Shown here piece by piece: positions 37,601 through 50,042 of a DNA stretch of 64,000 nt. Every line of letters starts with the position of its first letter. Within the stretch, counting starts at the first letter, position 1. A program made the position numbers and the translations under genes. This DNA comes from Schoenoplectus triqueter (lineage: Eukaryota > Streptophyta > Magnoliopsida > Poales > Cyperaceae), in NCBI GenBank assembly GCA_964058805.1, contig CAXKVV010001290.1, positions 1-64,000 of the forward strand, given 5' to 3'. The notes under the pieces were generated by a model. It was given only the letters and a program-made list of their open reading frames with translations. It did no database searches and was not told the origin of the DNA.

Positions 37601-38737
37601 CTTCTGGCGCGCAAAACATGAAAACGGGACCCGACGCACTCGGCACCGCCGAAAATGAGTCCGAGAGCGTAAAACATGAAAACGGGACAAGACGCCCTCA
37701 GAAAACGCAGAAAATGATTTCGGGCGAGCAAAACATAAAAATGGTACCCGACGCCCTCGGGACTGCCGAAAATGAGTCCGGGGGCGCAAAACATGAAAAC
37801 AGGACCCGAAACCCTCGGCACCGCTGAAAACTAGTCCGGGAGCGAAAAACCTGAAAACGGGGCCCGACGCCATAGGTACCACCGAAAACGAGTCCGGGCG
37901 CGCAAAACATGGAAACGGGGCCCGACGCACTCGGCACCGCCAAAAATGAGTTCGGGAGCGCCAAACATGAAAACGGGACCCCACGCCCTCGGTATCGTCA
38001 AAAATGAGTCCGCACGGGAAAACATGAAAACGGGACCCGACACCCTCGTTACCGCTGAAAACGAGTCCGGGCACTCAAAACAAGAAAACGGGACCCGACG
38101 CCCTCGGCACCGCCGAAAACGAGTCCGGGAGCGAATAACATGAAAGCGGAACTCGACGCCATCGGTACCACCGGAAAGGATTCCGGGCGTGCAAAACAAG
38201 AAAATAGGACCCTACTCTCTCGGTAAAATCGAACACGAGTCCGGAAGCGTAAAATATGAAAACGGGACCCGACGCCCTCGTTACAGCCGAAAACGAGTCC
38301 GGGGGCGCAAAACTTGAAAACGGGACCCGACGCCCTCGGCACCGCCGAAAATGAGTCCGGGTGCGCAAAATAAGAAAACGGGACCCTACGCCCTCGGTAA
38401 AACCGAACATGTGTCCGGAAGCGCAAAATATGAAAACGGGATCCGACGCCCTCGTTACCGCCGAAAACGAGTCCGGGGGCGCAAAACTTGAAAACGGGAC
38501 CCTACGCCATCAAGACCGCTGAAGACGAGTCCGGGCGTGCAAAATATGAAAACGGGACCCGACGCCCTCGTTACCACCGAAAACGAGTCCGGGGGCGCAA
38601 AACTTGAAAACGGGACCCTACGCCATCAAGACGGCCGAAAATGAGTCCGGGCGTGCAAAACATGAAAACGGGACCCGATGCCCTCGTTACCGCCGAAAAC
38701 GAGTCCGGGGGCGCAAAACTTGAAAACGGGACCCTAC
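28684..38737 (+). repeat. 58-bp satellite array, segment B (plus orientation)
   Basis: About 173 monomers continue segment A beyond the solo LTR. Several private variants recur and mark larger repeat units. One has GAGTCCGGACGGGAAAAC (for example near 31,205, 31,553, 34,473 and 35,813). Another has GGTAAAACCGAAC (for example near 34,917, 36,020, 36,195, 36,484, 36,715 and 38,397). A third has GGGGGCGCAAAACTTG (for example near 34,770, 34,995, 36,105, 36,795, 38,305 and 38,595). The last two dominate the final 4 kb and stop sharply at the orientation switch at 38,737. The 969-codon minus-strand frame at 31,374-34,283 is the longest by-product of the stop-free complement. Confidence 0.96.
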
Positions 38738-39317
38738 TCGTTTTCATGTTTTGCGCGCCCGGACTCGTTATCGGCGGTACCGAAGGCCTCGGGTCCCGTT
38801 TTCATTTTTCGCGCGCCCGCACTCGTTTCCGATGGTTCCGAAGGCGTCGGGTCCCATTTTCATGTTTTGCGCGCTGACTCATTTTCGGCGGTTCCGATGG
38901 CGTCGGGTCACGTTTTCATGTTTTGCGCGCCCGGACTCGTTTTCGACGGTACCGAGAGCGGCGGGTCCGGTTTTCATGTTTTGCGCGCCCGGACACGTTT
39001 TCGACGGTACCGAGGGCGGTGGGTCCCGTTTTCATCTTTGGCGCTCCCGGACTCGTTATCGACGGTACCGAGTGCGTCGGGCCCCGTTTTCACGTTTCGC
39101 GCGCCCGGACTCATTTTCGACGGTTCCGATGGCGTCGGGTCCCGTTTTCATGTGTTGCGCTCCCGGACTCGTTTTCGACGGTGCCTGGGGTGTCGAGTCC
39201 CGTTTTCATGTTTTGCTCGCCCGGACACGTTTTCGACGGTGCCGAGGGCGGCGGGTCCCGTTTTCATGTTTTGCGTGCCCGAAGACGTTTTGGACAGTAC
39301 CGAGGGCGGCGGGTCCC
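38738..39317 (-). repeat. 58-bp satellite array, segment C (inverted, ~10 monomers)
   Basis: After GGGACCCTAC the sequence reads TCGTTTTCATGTTTTGCGCG, the complement of the monomer, and stays inverted for about 580 bp. It returns to plus orientation within GGGTCCCGAT at about 39,311-39,320. Its monomers carry variants of segment D (for example GCGCTGACTCATTTTCGG, the complement of the AAAATGAGTCAGCGC type near 39,530), so it belongs with the material to its right. Confidence 0.9.
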
Positions 39318-42300
39318 GATGCCCTCGGTACCCCGAAAATGAATCCGGGCACGCAAAACATGAAAACGGGACCCGACGCCTTCGGTACCGCCGATAACGA
39401 GTCCGGGCGCGCAAAAGATGAAAACGGGCCCCGCCGCCCCGGTACCGGAACCGACGCCATCGGAACCGCCGAAAACGAGTCAGCGCGCGCAAAACATGAA
39501 AACAGGACCCGCCGCCCTCGGAACCGCCGAAAATGAGTCAGCGCGCGCAAAACATGAAAACAGGACCCGCCGCCCTCGGTACCGTCGAAAACGAGTCCGG
39601 GCGCGCAAAACATGAAAACGGGACCCGACGTCCTCGGCAACGCCGATCACGAGTCCGGGCGCGCAAAACATGAAAACGGGACCCGACGCCATCCGAACCG
39701 TCGAAAACGAGTCCGGGCGCGCGAAACATGAAAACGGGACCTCACGCCCTCGGTACCCTTGGTAACGAGTCCGGGCGCGCAAAAGAAGAAAATGGGACCC
39801 GACGCCATCGGAACCGCCGAAAACGAGTCACGTAGCGCAAAACATGAAAACGGGACCCGACGCCCTCGGTACCGCCGATAACGAGTCCGGGCGTGCAAAA
39901 CATGAAAACGTGACCCGACGCCATCGGAACCGGCGAAAACGAGTCAGCGCGCGCAAAACATAAAACGGGACCCGACGCCATCGGAACCGTCGAAAACGAG
40001 TCCTGGCGCGCGAAAAATGAAAATGGGACCCGACGCCCTCGGTACCGCCGATAACGAGTCCGGGCGCGCAAAGGATGAAAATGGGACCCGACGCCATCGG
40101 AACCGCCGAACATGAGTTCGGGAGCGCAAAACATGAAAACGGAACCGACGCCCTGGTTAACGCCGAAAACGAGTCCGGGCGGGCAAAACATGAAAACGGG
40201 ACCCGACGCCCTCGGTACTGCTGAAAAATAGTCCGGGCGCGCAAAATCATGAAAACGGGACCCGATGCCCGCGGTACCGTCGAAAACGAGTTCGGGCGCG
40301 CAAAACATGAAAACGGGACCCGACGCACTCGACACGGCCAAAAATGAGTCCGGGCGCGCAAAACATGAAAACGGGACCCGCCGCCCAAGGTACCGTCGAA
40401 AACGTGTCCGGGCGCGCAAAACATGAAAACGGGACCCGCCGCCCTCGACACCGCCGAAAATGAGTCAGCGCGCGCAAAACATGAAAACGGGACCCGACGC
40501 CGTCGGAACCGTCAAAAACGTGTCTGGGCGCGCAAAACATGAAAACCGGAACCGCCGCCCTCGGTTCCGTCGAAAACGAGTCAGGGCGCGCAAAACATGA
40601 AAACGTGACCCGACGCCATCGGAACCGCCGAAAATGAGTCAGCGCGCGCAAAACATGAAAAAAGGACCCGCAGCCATCGGTACCGTCGAAAACGAGTCCG
40701 GGGGCGCAAAACATGAAAACGGGACCCGACGTCCTCGGCACCGCCGATAACGAGTCCGGGCGCCCAAAACATGAAAACGGGACCCGACGCCATCCGAACC
40801 GTCGAAAACGAGTCCGGGCGCGCGAAACATGAAAACGGGACCTCACGCCCTCGGTACCCTTGATAACGAGTCCGGGCGCGCAAAAGAAGAAAATGGGACC
40901 CGACGCCATCGGAACCGCCGAAAACGAGTCAAGTAGCGCAAAACATGAAAACGGGACCCGACGCCCTCGGTACCGCCGATAACGAGTCCGGGCGTGCAAA
41001 ACATGAAAACGTGACCCGACGCCATCGGAACCGCCGAAAATGAGTCAGCGCGCGCAAAACATAAAAACGGACCCGACGTCATCGGAACCGTCGAAAACGA
41101 ATCCTGGCGCACGAAAAATGAAAACGGGACCCGACGCCCTCGGTACCGCCGATAACGAGTCCGGGCGCGCAAAAGATGAAAATGGGACCCGACGCCATCG
41201 GAATCGCCGAACATGAGTTCGGGAGCGCAAAACATGAAAACGGACCCGACGCCCTGGTTAACGCCGAAAACGAGTCCGGGCGGGCAAAACATGAAAACGG
41301 GACCCGACGCCCTCGGTACTGCCGAAAAATAGTCCGGGCGCGCAAAATCATGAAAACGGGACCCGATGCCCGCGGTACCGTCGAAAACGAGTCCGGGCGC
41401 GCAAAACATGAAAACGGGACCCGACGCACTCAACACGGCCGAAAATGAGTCCGGGCGCGCAAAACAAGAAAACAGGACCCGCCGCCCGCGGTACCGTCGA
41501 AAATGTGTCCGGGCGCGCAAAACATGAAAACGGGACCCGCCGCCCTCGACACGGTCGAAAATGAGTCCGGGCGCGCAAAACAAGAAAACGCGACCCGCGT
41601 CCCTCGATACCGTCGAAAATGAGTCCGGGCGCGCAAAACATGAAAACTGGACCCGACGCCCTCCGCACCGCCGATAACGAGTCCAGGCGCGCAAAATATG
41701 AAAACGGGACCCGACACCATCAGAACCGTCGAAAAAGAGTCCGGGCGCGCGAAACATGAAAACGGGACCAGACGCCCTCGGTACCGCCGATAACGAGTCC
41801 GGGCGCGCAAAATAAGAAAATGGGACCCGACGCCATCGGAACCGCCGAAAACGAGTCAAGTAACGCAAAACATGAAAACGTACCCGACGCCCTGGTTAAC
41901 GCCGAAAACGAGTCCGGGCGTGCAAAACATGAAAACGAGACCCGACGCCCTCGGTACTGCCGAAAAATAGTCCGGGCGCGCAAAATCATGAAAACGGGAC
42001 CCGAAGCCCGCGGTATCGTCGAAAACGAGTCCGGGCGCGTAAAACATGAAAACCGGACCCTACGCACTCGACACGGTCGAAAATGAGTCTGGGCGCCCAA
42101 AACATGAAAACGGGACCCGCCGCCCTCGGTACCGTCGAAAAGGTGTCCGGGCGAGCAAAAAATGAAAACGGGACCCGCCGCCCTCGGTACCGTCGAAAAG
42201 GTATCCGGGCGCGCAAAACATGAAAACGGGACCCCCCGCCCTCGGTACCGTCGAACACCTGTCCGGGCGCGCAAATATGAAAACGGGACACGACGCCCTA

Positions 42301-45300
42301 GGCACCGCCAATAACGAGTCCAGGTGCAAAACATGAAAACAGGACCCGACGCACTCGACACGGCCGAAAATGAGTCCGGGCGCGCAAAACATGAAAACGG
42401 GGCGCGCCGCCCTCAGTACCGTCGAAAACGTGTCCGGGCGCGCAAAACATGAAAACGGGACCCGCCGCCCTCGACACGGCCGAAAATGAGTCCGGGCGCG
42501 CAAAAGATGAAAACGGGACCCGGCGTCCTCGGTAACGTCAAAAACGTGTCCGGGCGCGCAAAACATGAAAACCGGAACCGCCGCCCTCTGTTCCGTCGAA
42601 AACGACTCAGGGCGCGCAAAACATGAAAACGTGACCCGGCGCCATCGGAACCGCCGAAAATGAGTCCGGGCGCGCAAAACATGAAAACGGGACCCGACGC
42701 CATCAGAACCGTCGAAAACGAGTCCGGGCGCGCAAAAGAAGAAAATGGGACCCGACGCCATCGGAACCGCCGAAAACGAGTCAAGTAGCGCAAAACATGA
42801 AAACGGGACCCGACGCCCTCGGTACCGCCGATAACGAGTCCGGGCATGCAAAACATGAAAACGTGACTCGACGCCATTGGAACCGCCGAAAACGAGTCAG
42901 CGTGCGTAAAACATAAAAACGGGACCCGACGCCATCGGAACCGTCGAAAACGAGTCCTGGCGCGCGAAAAAAGAAAACGGGACCCGACGCCCTCGGTACC
43001 GCCGATAACGAGTCCGGGCGCGCAAAAGATGAAAATGGGACCCGACGCCATCGGAACCGCCGAACATGAGATCGGGAGCGCAAAACATGAAAACGGACCC
43101 GACGCCCTGGTTAACACCGAAAACGAGTCCGGGCGGGCAAAACATGAAAACGGCACCCGACGCCCTCGGTACTGCCGAAAAATAGTCCGGGCGTGCAAAA
43201 TCATGAAAACGGGACCCGATGCGCGCGGTACCGTCGAAAACGAGTCCGGGCGCGCAAAACATGAAAACGGGACCCAACGCACTCGACACGGCCGAAAATG
43301 AGTCCGGCGCGCAAAACATGAAAACGGGACCCGCCGCCCGCGGTAACGTCGAAAACGTGTCCGGGCGCGCAAAACATGAAAACGGGACCCGCCGCCCGCG
43401 GTAACGTCGAAAACGTGTCCGGGCGCGCAAAACATGAAAACGGGACCTGCCGCCCTCGCCACGGCCGAAAATGAGTCCGGGCGCGCAAAACATGAAAACG
43501 GGACCCACCGCCCTCGATACCGTCGAAAACGAGTCCGGGCGCAAAAAATGAAAACTGGACCCGCCGCCCGCGGTACCGTCGAAAACGTGTCCGGGCTCGC
43601 AAAACATGAAAACGGGACCCGCCGCCCTCGATACCGTCGAACATGAGTCCGGGCGCGCAAAACATGAAAACGGGTCCCGACGCCCTTCGCACCGCCGATA
43701 ACGAGTCCGGGCGCGCAAAACATGAAAACGGGACCCGACACCATCAGAACCGTCGAAAATGAGTCCGGGCGCGCGAAATATGAAAACGGGACCTGACGCC
43801 CTCGGTACCGCCGATAACGAGTCCGGGCGCGCAAAAGAAGAAAATGGGACCCGACGCCATCGGAACCGCCGAAAACGAGTCAAGTAGCGCAAAACATGAA
43901 AACGGACCCGACGCCCCGGTTAACGCCGAAAACGAGTCCGGGCGGGCAAAACATGAAAACGGGACCCAACGCCCTCGGTACTGTCGAAAAATAGTCCGGG
44001 CGCGCAAAATCATGAAAACGGGACCCGACGCCCGCGGTATCGTCGAAAACGAGTCCGGGCGCGCAAAACATGAAAACGGGACCGACGCACTCGACACGGC
44101 CGAAAATGAGTCTGGGCGCCCAAAACATGAAAACGGGACCCGATGCCCGCGGTACCGTCGAAAACGAGTCCGGGCGCGCAAAACATGAAAACGGGACCCA
44201 ACGCACTCGACACGGCAGAAAATGAGTCCGGGCGCGCAAAAAATGAAAGCGGGACCCGCCGCCCGCGGTAACGTCGAAAACGTGTCCGGGCGCGCAAAAC
44301 ATGAAAACGGGACCCGCCGCCCTCGCCACGGCCGAAAATGAGTCCGGGCGCGCAAAACATGAAAACGGGACACATCGCCCTCGATACCGTCGAAAACGAG
44401 TCCGGGCGCGCAAAACATGAAAACTGCACCCGCCGCCCGCGGTACCGTCGAAAACGTGTCGGGGCGCGCAAAACATGAAAACGGGACCCGCCGCCCTCGA
44501 CACGGCCGAAAATGAGTCCGGGCGCGCAAAACATGAAAACGGGACCCGCCGCCCTCGATACCGTCGAAAACGAGTCCGGGCGCGCAAAACATGAAAACGG
44601 GTCCCGACGCCCTCCGCACCGCCGATAACGAGTCCGGGCGCGCAAAACATGAAAACGGGACCCGACGCCCTCGGCACGGCTGATAACGAGTCTGGGCGCG
44701 CAAAACATGAAAACGGGACCCGACGCCATCAGAACCGTCGATAACGAGTCCGGGCGCGCAAAAGAAGAAAATGGGACCCGACGCCATCGAAACCGCCGAA
44801 AACGAGTCACGTAGCGCAAAACATGAAAACGGGACCCGACGCCCTCGGTACCGCCAATAACGAGTCCGGGCGTGCAAAACATGAAAACGTGACCCGACGC
44901 TATCGGAACGGCCGAAAACGAGTCAGCGCGCGCAAAACATGAAAACGGGACCAGACGCCATCGGAACCGTCGAAAACGAGTCCTGGCGCGCGAAAAATGA
45001 AAACGGCACCCGACGCCCTCGGTAACGCCGATAATGAGTCCGGGCACGCAAAAGATGAAAATGGGACCCGACGCCATCGGAACCGCCGAAAATGAGTCAG
45101 TGCGCAAAACATGAAAACGAGACCCGGCGCCCTAGGCACCGCCGATATCGAGTCCGGGCGCGCAAAACATTAAAACAGCACCCGACAACCTGGTTAATGC
45201 CGAAAACGAGTCCGGGCGGGCAAAACATGAAAACGGGACCCGACGCCCTCGGTACCCCCAAAAATGAGTCCGGGCGCGCAAAACAAGAAAACGGGACCCG

Positions 45301-47615
45301 AAGCCCTCGGTACCCCCGAAAATCAGTCTGGGCGCGCAAAACATGAAAACTGGACCCGACGCCCGCGGTACCGCCGAAAACGAGTCCGGGCGCGCAAAAC
45401 ATGAAAACGGGACCTGCCGCCCTCGCTACCATCGAAAACGAGTCCGGGCACGCAAAACATGAAAACGGGACCCGACGCCCTCGGTACCGTCGATAACGAG
45501 TCTGGGCGCGCAAAACATGAAAACGGGACCCGACGCCATCGGAACCGTCAAAAACGAGTCCGGGCGCGCGAAACATGAAAACGGGGCCCGACGCCCTCGG
45601 TACCGCCGATAACGAGTCCGGGCGGGCAAAACATGAAAACGGGACCCGCCGCTCTCGGTACCGTCGAAAACGTGTCCGGGCGCGCAAAACATGAAAACGG
45701 GACCCGCCGCCCTCGCTACCGTCGAAAACGAGTCCGGGCGCGCAAAACATGAAAAAGGGACCCGACGCCATCGGAACCGTCGAAAACGAGTCCGGGCGCG
45801 CGAAACATGAAAACCGAACCTGACGCCCTCGGTACCGCCGATAACGAGTCCGGGCGCGCAAAAGAAGAAAATGGGACCCGACGCCATCGGAACCGTCGAA
45901 AATGAGGCCGGGCGCGCAAAACATGAAAACAGGACCCGACGCCCTCGGTACCCCCGAAAATGAGTCCGGGCGCGCAAAATATGAAAACGGGAACCGCCGC
46001 CCTCGGTACCGTCGAAAACGTCTCCGGGCGCGCAAAACATGAAAACGGGACCCGCCGCCCTCGGCACCGTCGAAAACGTGTCCGGGCGTGCAAAACATGA
46101 AAACGGGACCCGACACCCGAGGCACCTCCGAAAATGAGTCCGGGCGCGTAAAACATGAAAACCGGACCCGACACCCGAGGCACCGTCGAAAAAGAGTCCG
46201 GGGGCGCAAAACATGAAAATCGGACCCATCGCCCCCTATACCGCCGAAAAAGAGTCCGGGCGCGCGAAACATGAAAACGGGACCCGACGCCCTAGTTAAA
46301 GTCGAAAACGAGTCTTGGCGGGCAAAACATGAAAACGGGACCCGACGCCCTCGGTACCGTCGATAACGAGTCCGGGCGCGCGAAACATGAAGAAGGGGCC
46401 CAACGCCCTCGGTACCGCCGATAACGAGTCCGGGCGGGCAAAACATAAAAACGGGACCCGCCGCCATCGGAACCGTCGAAAACGAGTCCTGGCGCGTGAA
46501 AAATGAAAACGGGACCCGACGCCCTCGGTACAGCCGATAACGAGTCCGGGCGCGCAAAAGATGAAAATGGGACCCGACGCCATCGGAACCGCCGAAAATG
46601 AGTCAGCGCGTAAAACATGAAAACGAGACCCAGTGCCCTAGGCACCGCCGATAACGAGTCCGGGCGCGCAAAACATGAAAACGGACCCGACGCCCTGGTT
46701 AATGCCGAAAACGAGTCGGGGCGGGCGAAACATGAAAACGGGACCCGACGCCCTCGGTAACCCTGAAAATGAGTCCGGGCGCGCAAAAAATGAAAACTGG
46801 ACCCGACGCACTCGACACGGCCGAAAATGAGTCTGCGCGCGCAAAAAATGAAAAACGGGTCCCGCCGCCCTCGGTACCGGCGAAAACATGTCCGAGCGCG
46901 CAAAACATGAAAACCGGACCCGACGCCCTCGGGAACCCGAAAATGAGTCCGGGCGCGCAAAACATGAAAACGGGACCCGACGCCCTAGGCACCGCCGAGA
47001 ACGAGTCCCGAAGCGCAAAACATGAAAACGGGACCTGACGCCCTCGGTACCGCCGATAACGAGTGCGGGCGCGCAAAACATGTAAACAGGACCCGACGCC
47101 ATCGGAACCGTCGAAAACGAGTCCGGGCGCGCAAAACATGAAAACGTGACCCGACGCCCTCGGTGCCGCTGATAACGACTCCGGGCGCGCAAAAGATGAA
47201 AATGGGACCCGACGCCATCGGAACCGCCGAACACTAGTCAGCGCGCGCAAAACATGAAAACGGGACCTGACGCCCTCGGAACCGCCGAACATGACTTCGG
47301 GAGCGCAAAACATGAAAACGGACCCGACACCCTCGGTACCGCTGAAAAAGAGTCTAGGCGCGCAAAACATGAAAACGGGAACCGACGCCCTCGGTACCCC
47401 CGAAAATGAGTCCGGGCGCGAAAAACATGAAAACGAGACCCGCCGCCCTCGGTACCGCCAAATCCGAGTCCGCGCGGGCAAAACATGAAAACGGGACCGG
47501 ACGCCCTCGGTACCGTCAAATCCGAGTCCGCGCGCGCAAAACATGAAAACGGGACCCGACGCCATCGAGACCTTCGAATAGGAGTCCCGGCGCGCAAAAC
47601 ATGAAAACCGGACCC
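39318..47615 (+). repeat. 58-bp satellite array, segment D (plus orientation)
   Basis: About 143 monomers of a distinct subfamily. Marker variants are GATAACGAGTCCGGGC, GAGTCAGCGCGCGC, CGCAAAAGATGAAAATGGG, GCAAAATCATGAAAACGGG and GTTAACGCCGAAAACG. These recur in a fixed order every 0.9-1.1 kb. Monomers are slightly closer to one another than in segment A. The segment ends at the palindromic switch near 47,550-47,615. Confidence 0.95.
39480..41681 (+). repeat. Higher-order repeat, 1,101 bp (19 monomers), tandem copies
   Basis: Sequence around 39,480-39,782 recurs at 40,581-40,883, and 39,944-40,129 recurs at 41,045-41,230, all at an offset of 1,101 bp. The diagnostic monomer with GACGCCATCCGAACCGTCG is at about 39,681 and 40,782. 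Related monomers (GACACCATCAGAACCGTCG or close) follow at about 41,712, 43,738 and 44,713, so the block continues with indels through much of segment D. Confidence 0.85.
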
Positions 47616-48060
47616 GCGCACGGACTCGGATTTTGCGGTACCGAGGGCTGCGGGTCTCGTTTTCATATTTTGCGAGCCCGGACTCATTTTCGAGGGTACC
47701 GAGGGCGTCGGTTCCCGTTTTCATGTTTTGCGCGCCTTGACTCTTTTTCGGCGGTACCGAGGGCGTCGGGTCCGTTTTCATGTTTTGCGCTACCGAACTC
47801 ATGTTCGGCGGTTCCGAGGGCGTCGGGTCCCGTTTTCATGTTTTGCGCGCGCTGACTAGTGTTCGGCCGTACTGAGGGCGTCGGGTCCCGTTTTCATGTT
47901 TTGCGCGCCCGGACTTGTTTTCGACGATTCTGATGGCGTCGTGTCCTGTTTACATGCTTTGCGCGCCCGAACTCGTTATCGACGGTACCGAGGGCGTCAG
48001 GTCCCGTTTTCATGTTTTGCGCTTCGGGACTCGTTCTCGGCGGTGTCGAGGGCGTCGGGT
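47432..48060. repeat. Imperfect palindrome at the plus/minus array switch
   Basis: Monomers on either side of about 47,550 match as mirror images. The AAATCCGAGTCCG monomer (47,460) pairs with CGGACTCGGATTT (47,621). GGGAACCGACGCC (47,385) pairs with GGCGTCGGTTCCC (47,706). AAAAAGAGTC (47,346) pairs with GACTCTTTTT (47,740). GAACATGACTTCGGGAGCGC (47,288) pairs with GCGCTACCGAACTCATGTTC (47,788). GAACACTAGTCAGCGCGCGC (47,229) pairs with GCGCGCGCTGACTAGTGTTC (47,852). GAGAACGAGTCCCGAAGCGC (47,007) pairs with GCGCTTCGGGACTCGTTCTC (48,020). The left arm extends back to about 46,970 and lacks perfect monomer-for-monomer correspondence at one position. The central spacer is about 135 bp. Confidence 0.85.
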
Positions 48061-50042
48061 CCCGTTTTCAGGTTTTGCGCGCCCGGACACGTTTTTCGAT
48101 AGTACCAAGGGCTTCGGGTCCCATTTTCATGTTAGGCGCCCCCGAACTCATTTTCAGCGGTGCTGAGAGCGTCAAGTCCTGTTTTCATGTATGGCGCGCC
48201 CGGACTCGTTTTCAGCGGTCCCGAGGGCGTCGGGTCCCGTTTTCATGTTTCGCGCGCCCGGACTCGTTTTCGACGGTACCGAGGGCGTCTGGTCCCGTTT
48301 TCATGTTTTGCGCGCGCCGACTCGTTTTCGGCGGTTCCGATGGCGTCGGGTCCATTTTCAAGTTTGCGCGCTCGGACTCGTTATCGGCGGTATCGAGGGC
48401 ATCGGGTCCCGTTTTCATGTTTCGCGCGCCCGGACTCGTTTTCGACGGTTCTGATGGCGTCGGGTCCTGTTTACATGTTTTGCGCGCCCGAACTCGTTAT
48501 CGGTGGTACCGAGGGCGTCAGGTCCCGTTTTCATGTATTAAGCTTCGGGACTCGTTCTCGGCGGTGCCTAGGGCGTCGGGTCCCGTTTTCATGTTTTGCG
48601 CGCCCGGACTCATTTTCGGGTGTCCCGAGGGCGTCGGGTCCGGTTTTCATGTTTTGCGCGCAAGGACACGTTTTCAACGGTACCGAGGGCGGCGGGTCCT
48701 GTTTTCATTTTTTGCGCGCGCGGACTCATTTTCGGCCGTGTCGAGTGCGTCGGGTCCAGTTTTCATGTTTTACTCGCCCGGACTCGGATTCGGCGGTACC
48801 CAGGGCGTCGGGTCTCGTTTTCATGTTTTACTCGCCCGGACTCATTTTCGGGGGTACCGAGGGCGTCGGTTCCCATTTCTTGTTTTGCGCGCCTTGACTC
48901 TTTTTCGGCGGTACCGAGGGCGTCGGGTCCGTTTTCATGTTTTGCGCTCCCGAACTCATGTTCGGCGGTTCCGAGGGCGTCGGGACCCGTTTTCATGTTT
49001 TGCGCGCGCAGACTAGTGTTGGGCGGTTTCGATGGCGTCGGGTCCCATTTTCATGTTTTGCGCGCCCGGACTCGTTATCGGCGGTACCGAGGGCGTCGGG
49101 TCCCGTTTTCATGTTTTGCGCGCCCAGACTCGTTTTCGACGGTTCTGATGGCGTCGGGTCCTGTTTACATCTTTTGCGCGCCCGAACTCGTTATCGGCGG
49201 TACCGAGGGCGTCAGGTCCCGTTTTCATGTTTTGCGCTTCGGGACTCGTTCTCGGCGGTGCCGAGGGCGTCGGGTCCCGTTTTCAGGTTTTGCGCGCCCG
49301 GACACGTTTTTCGATAGTACCAAGGGCTTCGGGTCCCGTTTTCATTTTAGGCGTGCCCAAACTCATTTTCAGCGGTGTCGAGAGCGTCAGGTCCAGTTTT
49401 CATGCATGGCGCGCCCGGACTCGTTTTCAGCGGTACCGAGGGCGTCGGGTCCCGTTTTCATGTTTCGCGCGCCCGGACTCGTTTTCGACAGTACCGAGGG
49501 CGTCTGGTCCCGTTTTCATGTTTCGCGCGCCCGGACTCGTTTTTCGACGGTACCAAGGGCGTTGGGTACCGTTTTCATGTTTTGCCCTCTCGGAATCATT
49601 TTCGGCGTTAACCGAGGGCGTCGGGTCCCATTTTCATGTTTTGCGCGCCCGTACTCGTTTTCGGCGGTTCCGAGGGCGTCGGGTCCCTTTTTCATGTTTT
49701 GCGCGCCGAGACACATTTTCGACGTTACCGAGGTCGGCGGGTCCCGTCTTCATTTTTTGCGCGCCCGGACTCATTTTCGGGGGTCCCGAGGGCGTCGGGT
49801 CCCGTTTTCATGTTTTGCGCGCCCAGAAACGTTTTCGACGGTACCGAGGGCGGCAGGTCCCGTTTTTATTTTTTGCGCGCCCGGACTCATTTTCGGTCGT
49901 GTCGAGTGGGTCGGGTCCCGTTTTCATGTTTTGCGCGCCCAGAAACGTTTTTGACGGTACCGAGGGCGGCGGGTCCCGTTCTCATTTTTTGCGCGTCGGG
50001 ACTCATTTTCGGTCGTGTCGAGTAGGTCGGGTCCTGTTTTAA
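48012..50042 (-). repeat. Higher-order repeat, about 1,215 bp
   Basis: The stretch beginning at 48,012 (marker GCGCTTCGGGACTCGTTCTC) recurs at 49,227 with the same order of variants, including GTTTTTCGATAGTACCAAGG and CCCGGACTCGTTTTCAGCGG. The offset is 1,215 bp, about 21 monomers. The same block in the opposite orientation forms the left arm of the palindrome at 47.5 kb. Confidence 0.75.

Noticed and set aside
39300..39330. A second palindrome at the inverted-to-plus switch
   Set aside because: Monomers on the two sides do not match in mirrored order beyond the shared GGGTCCCG at the joint, unlike the switch near 47.55 kb.
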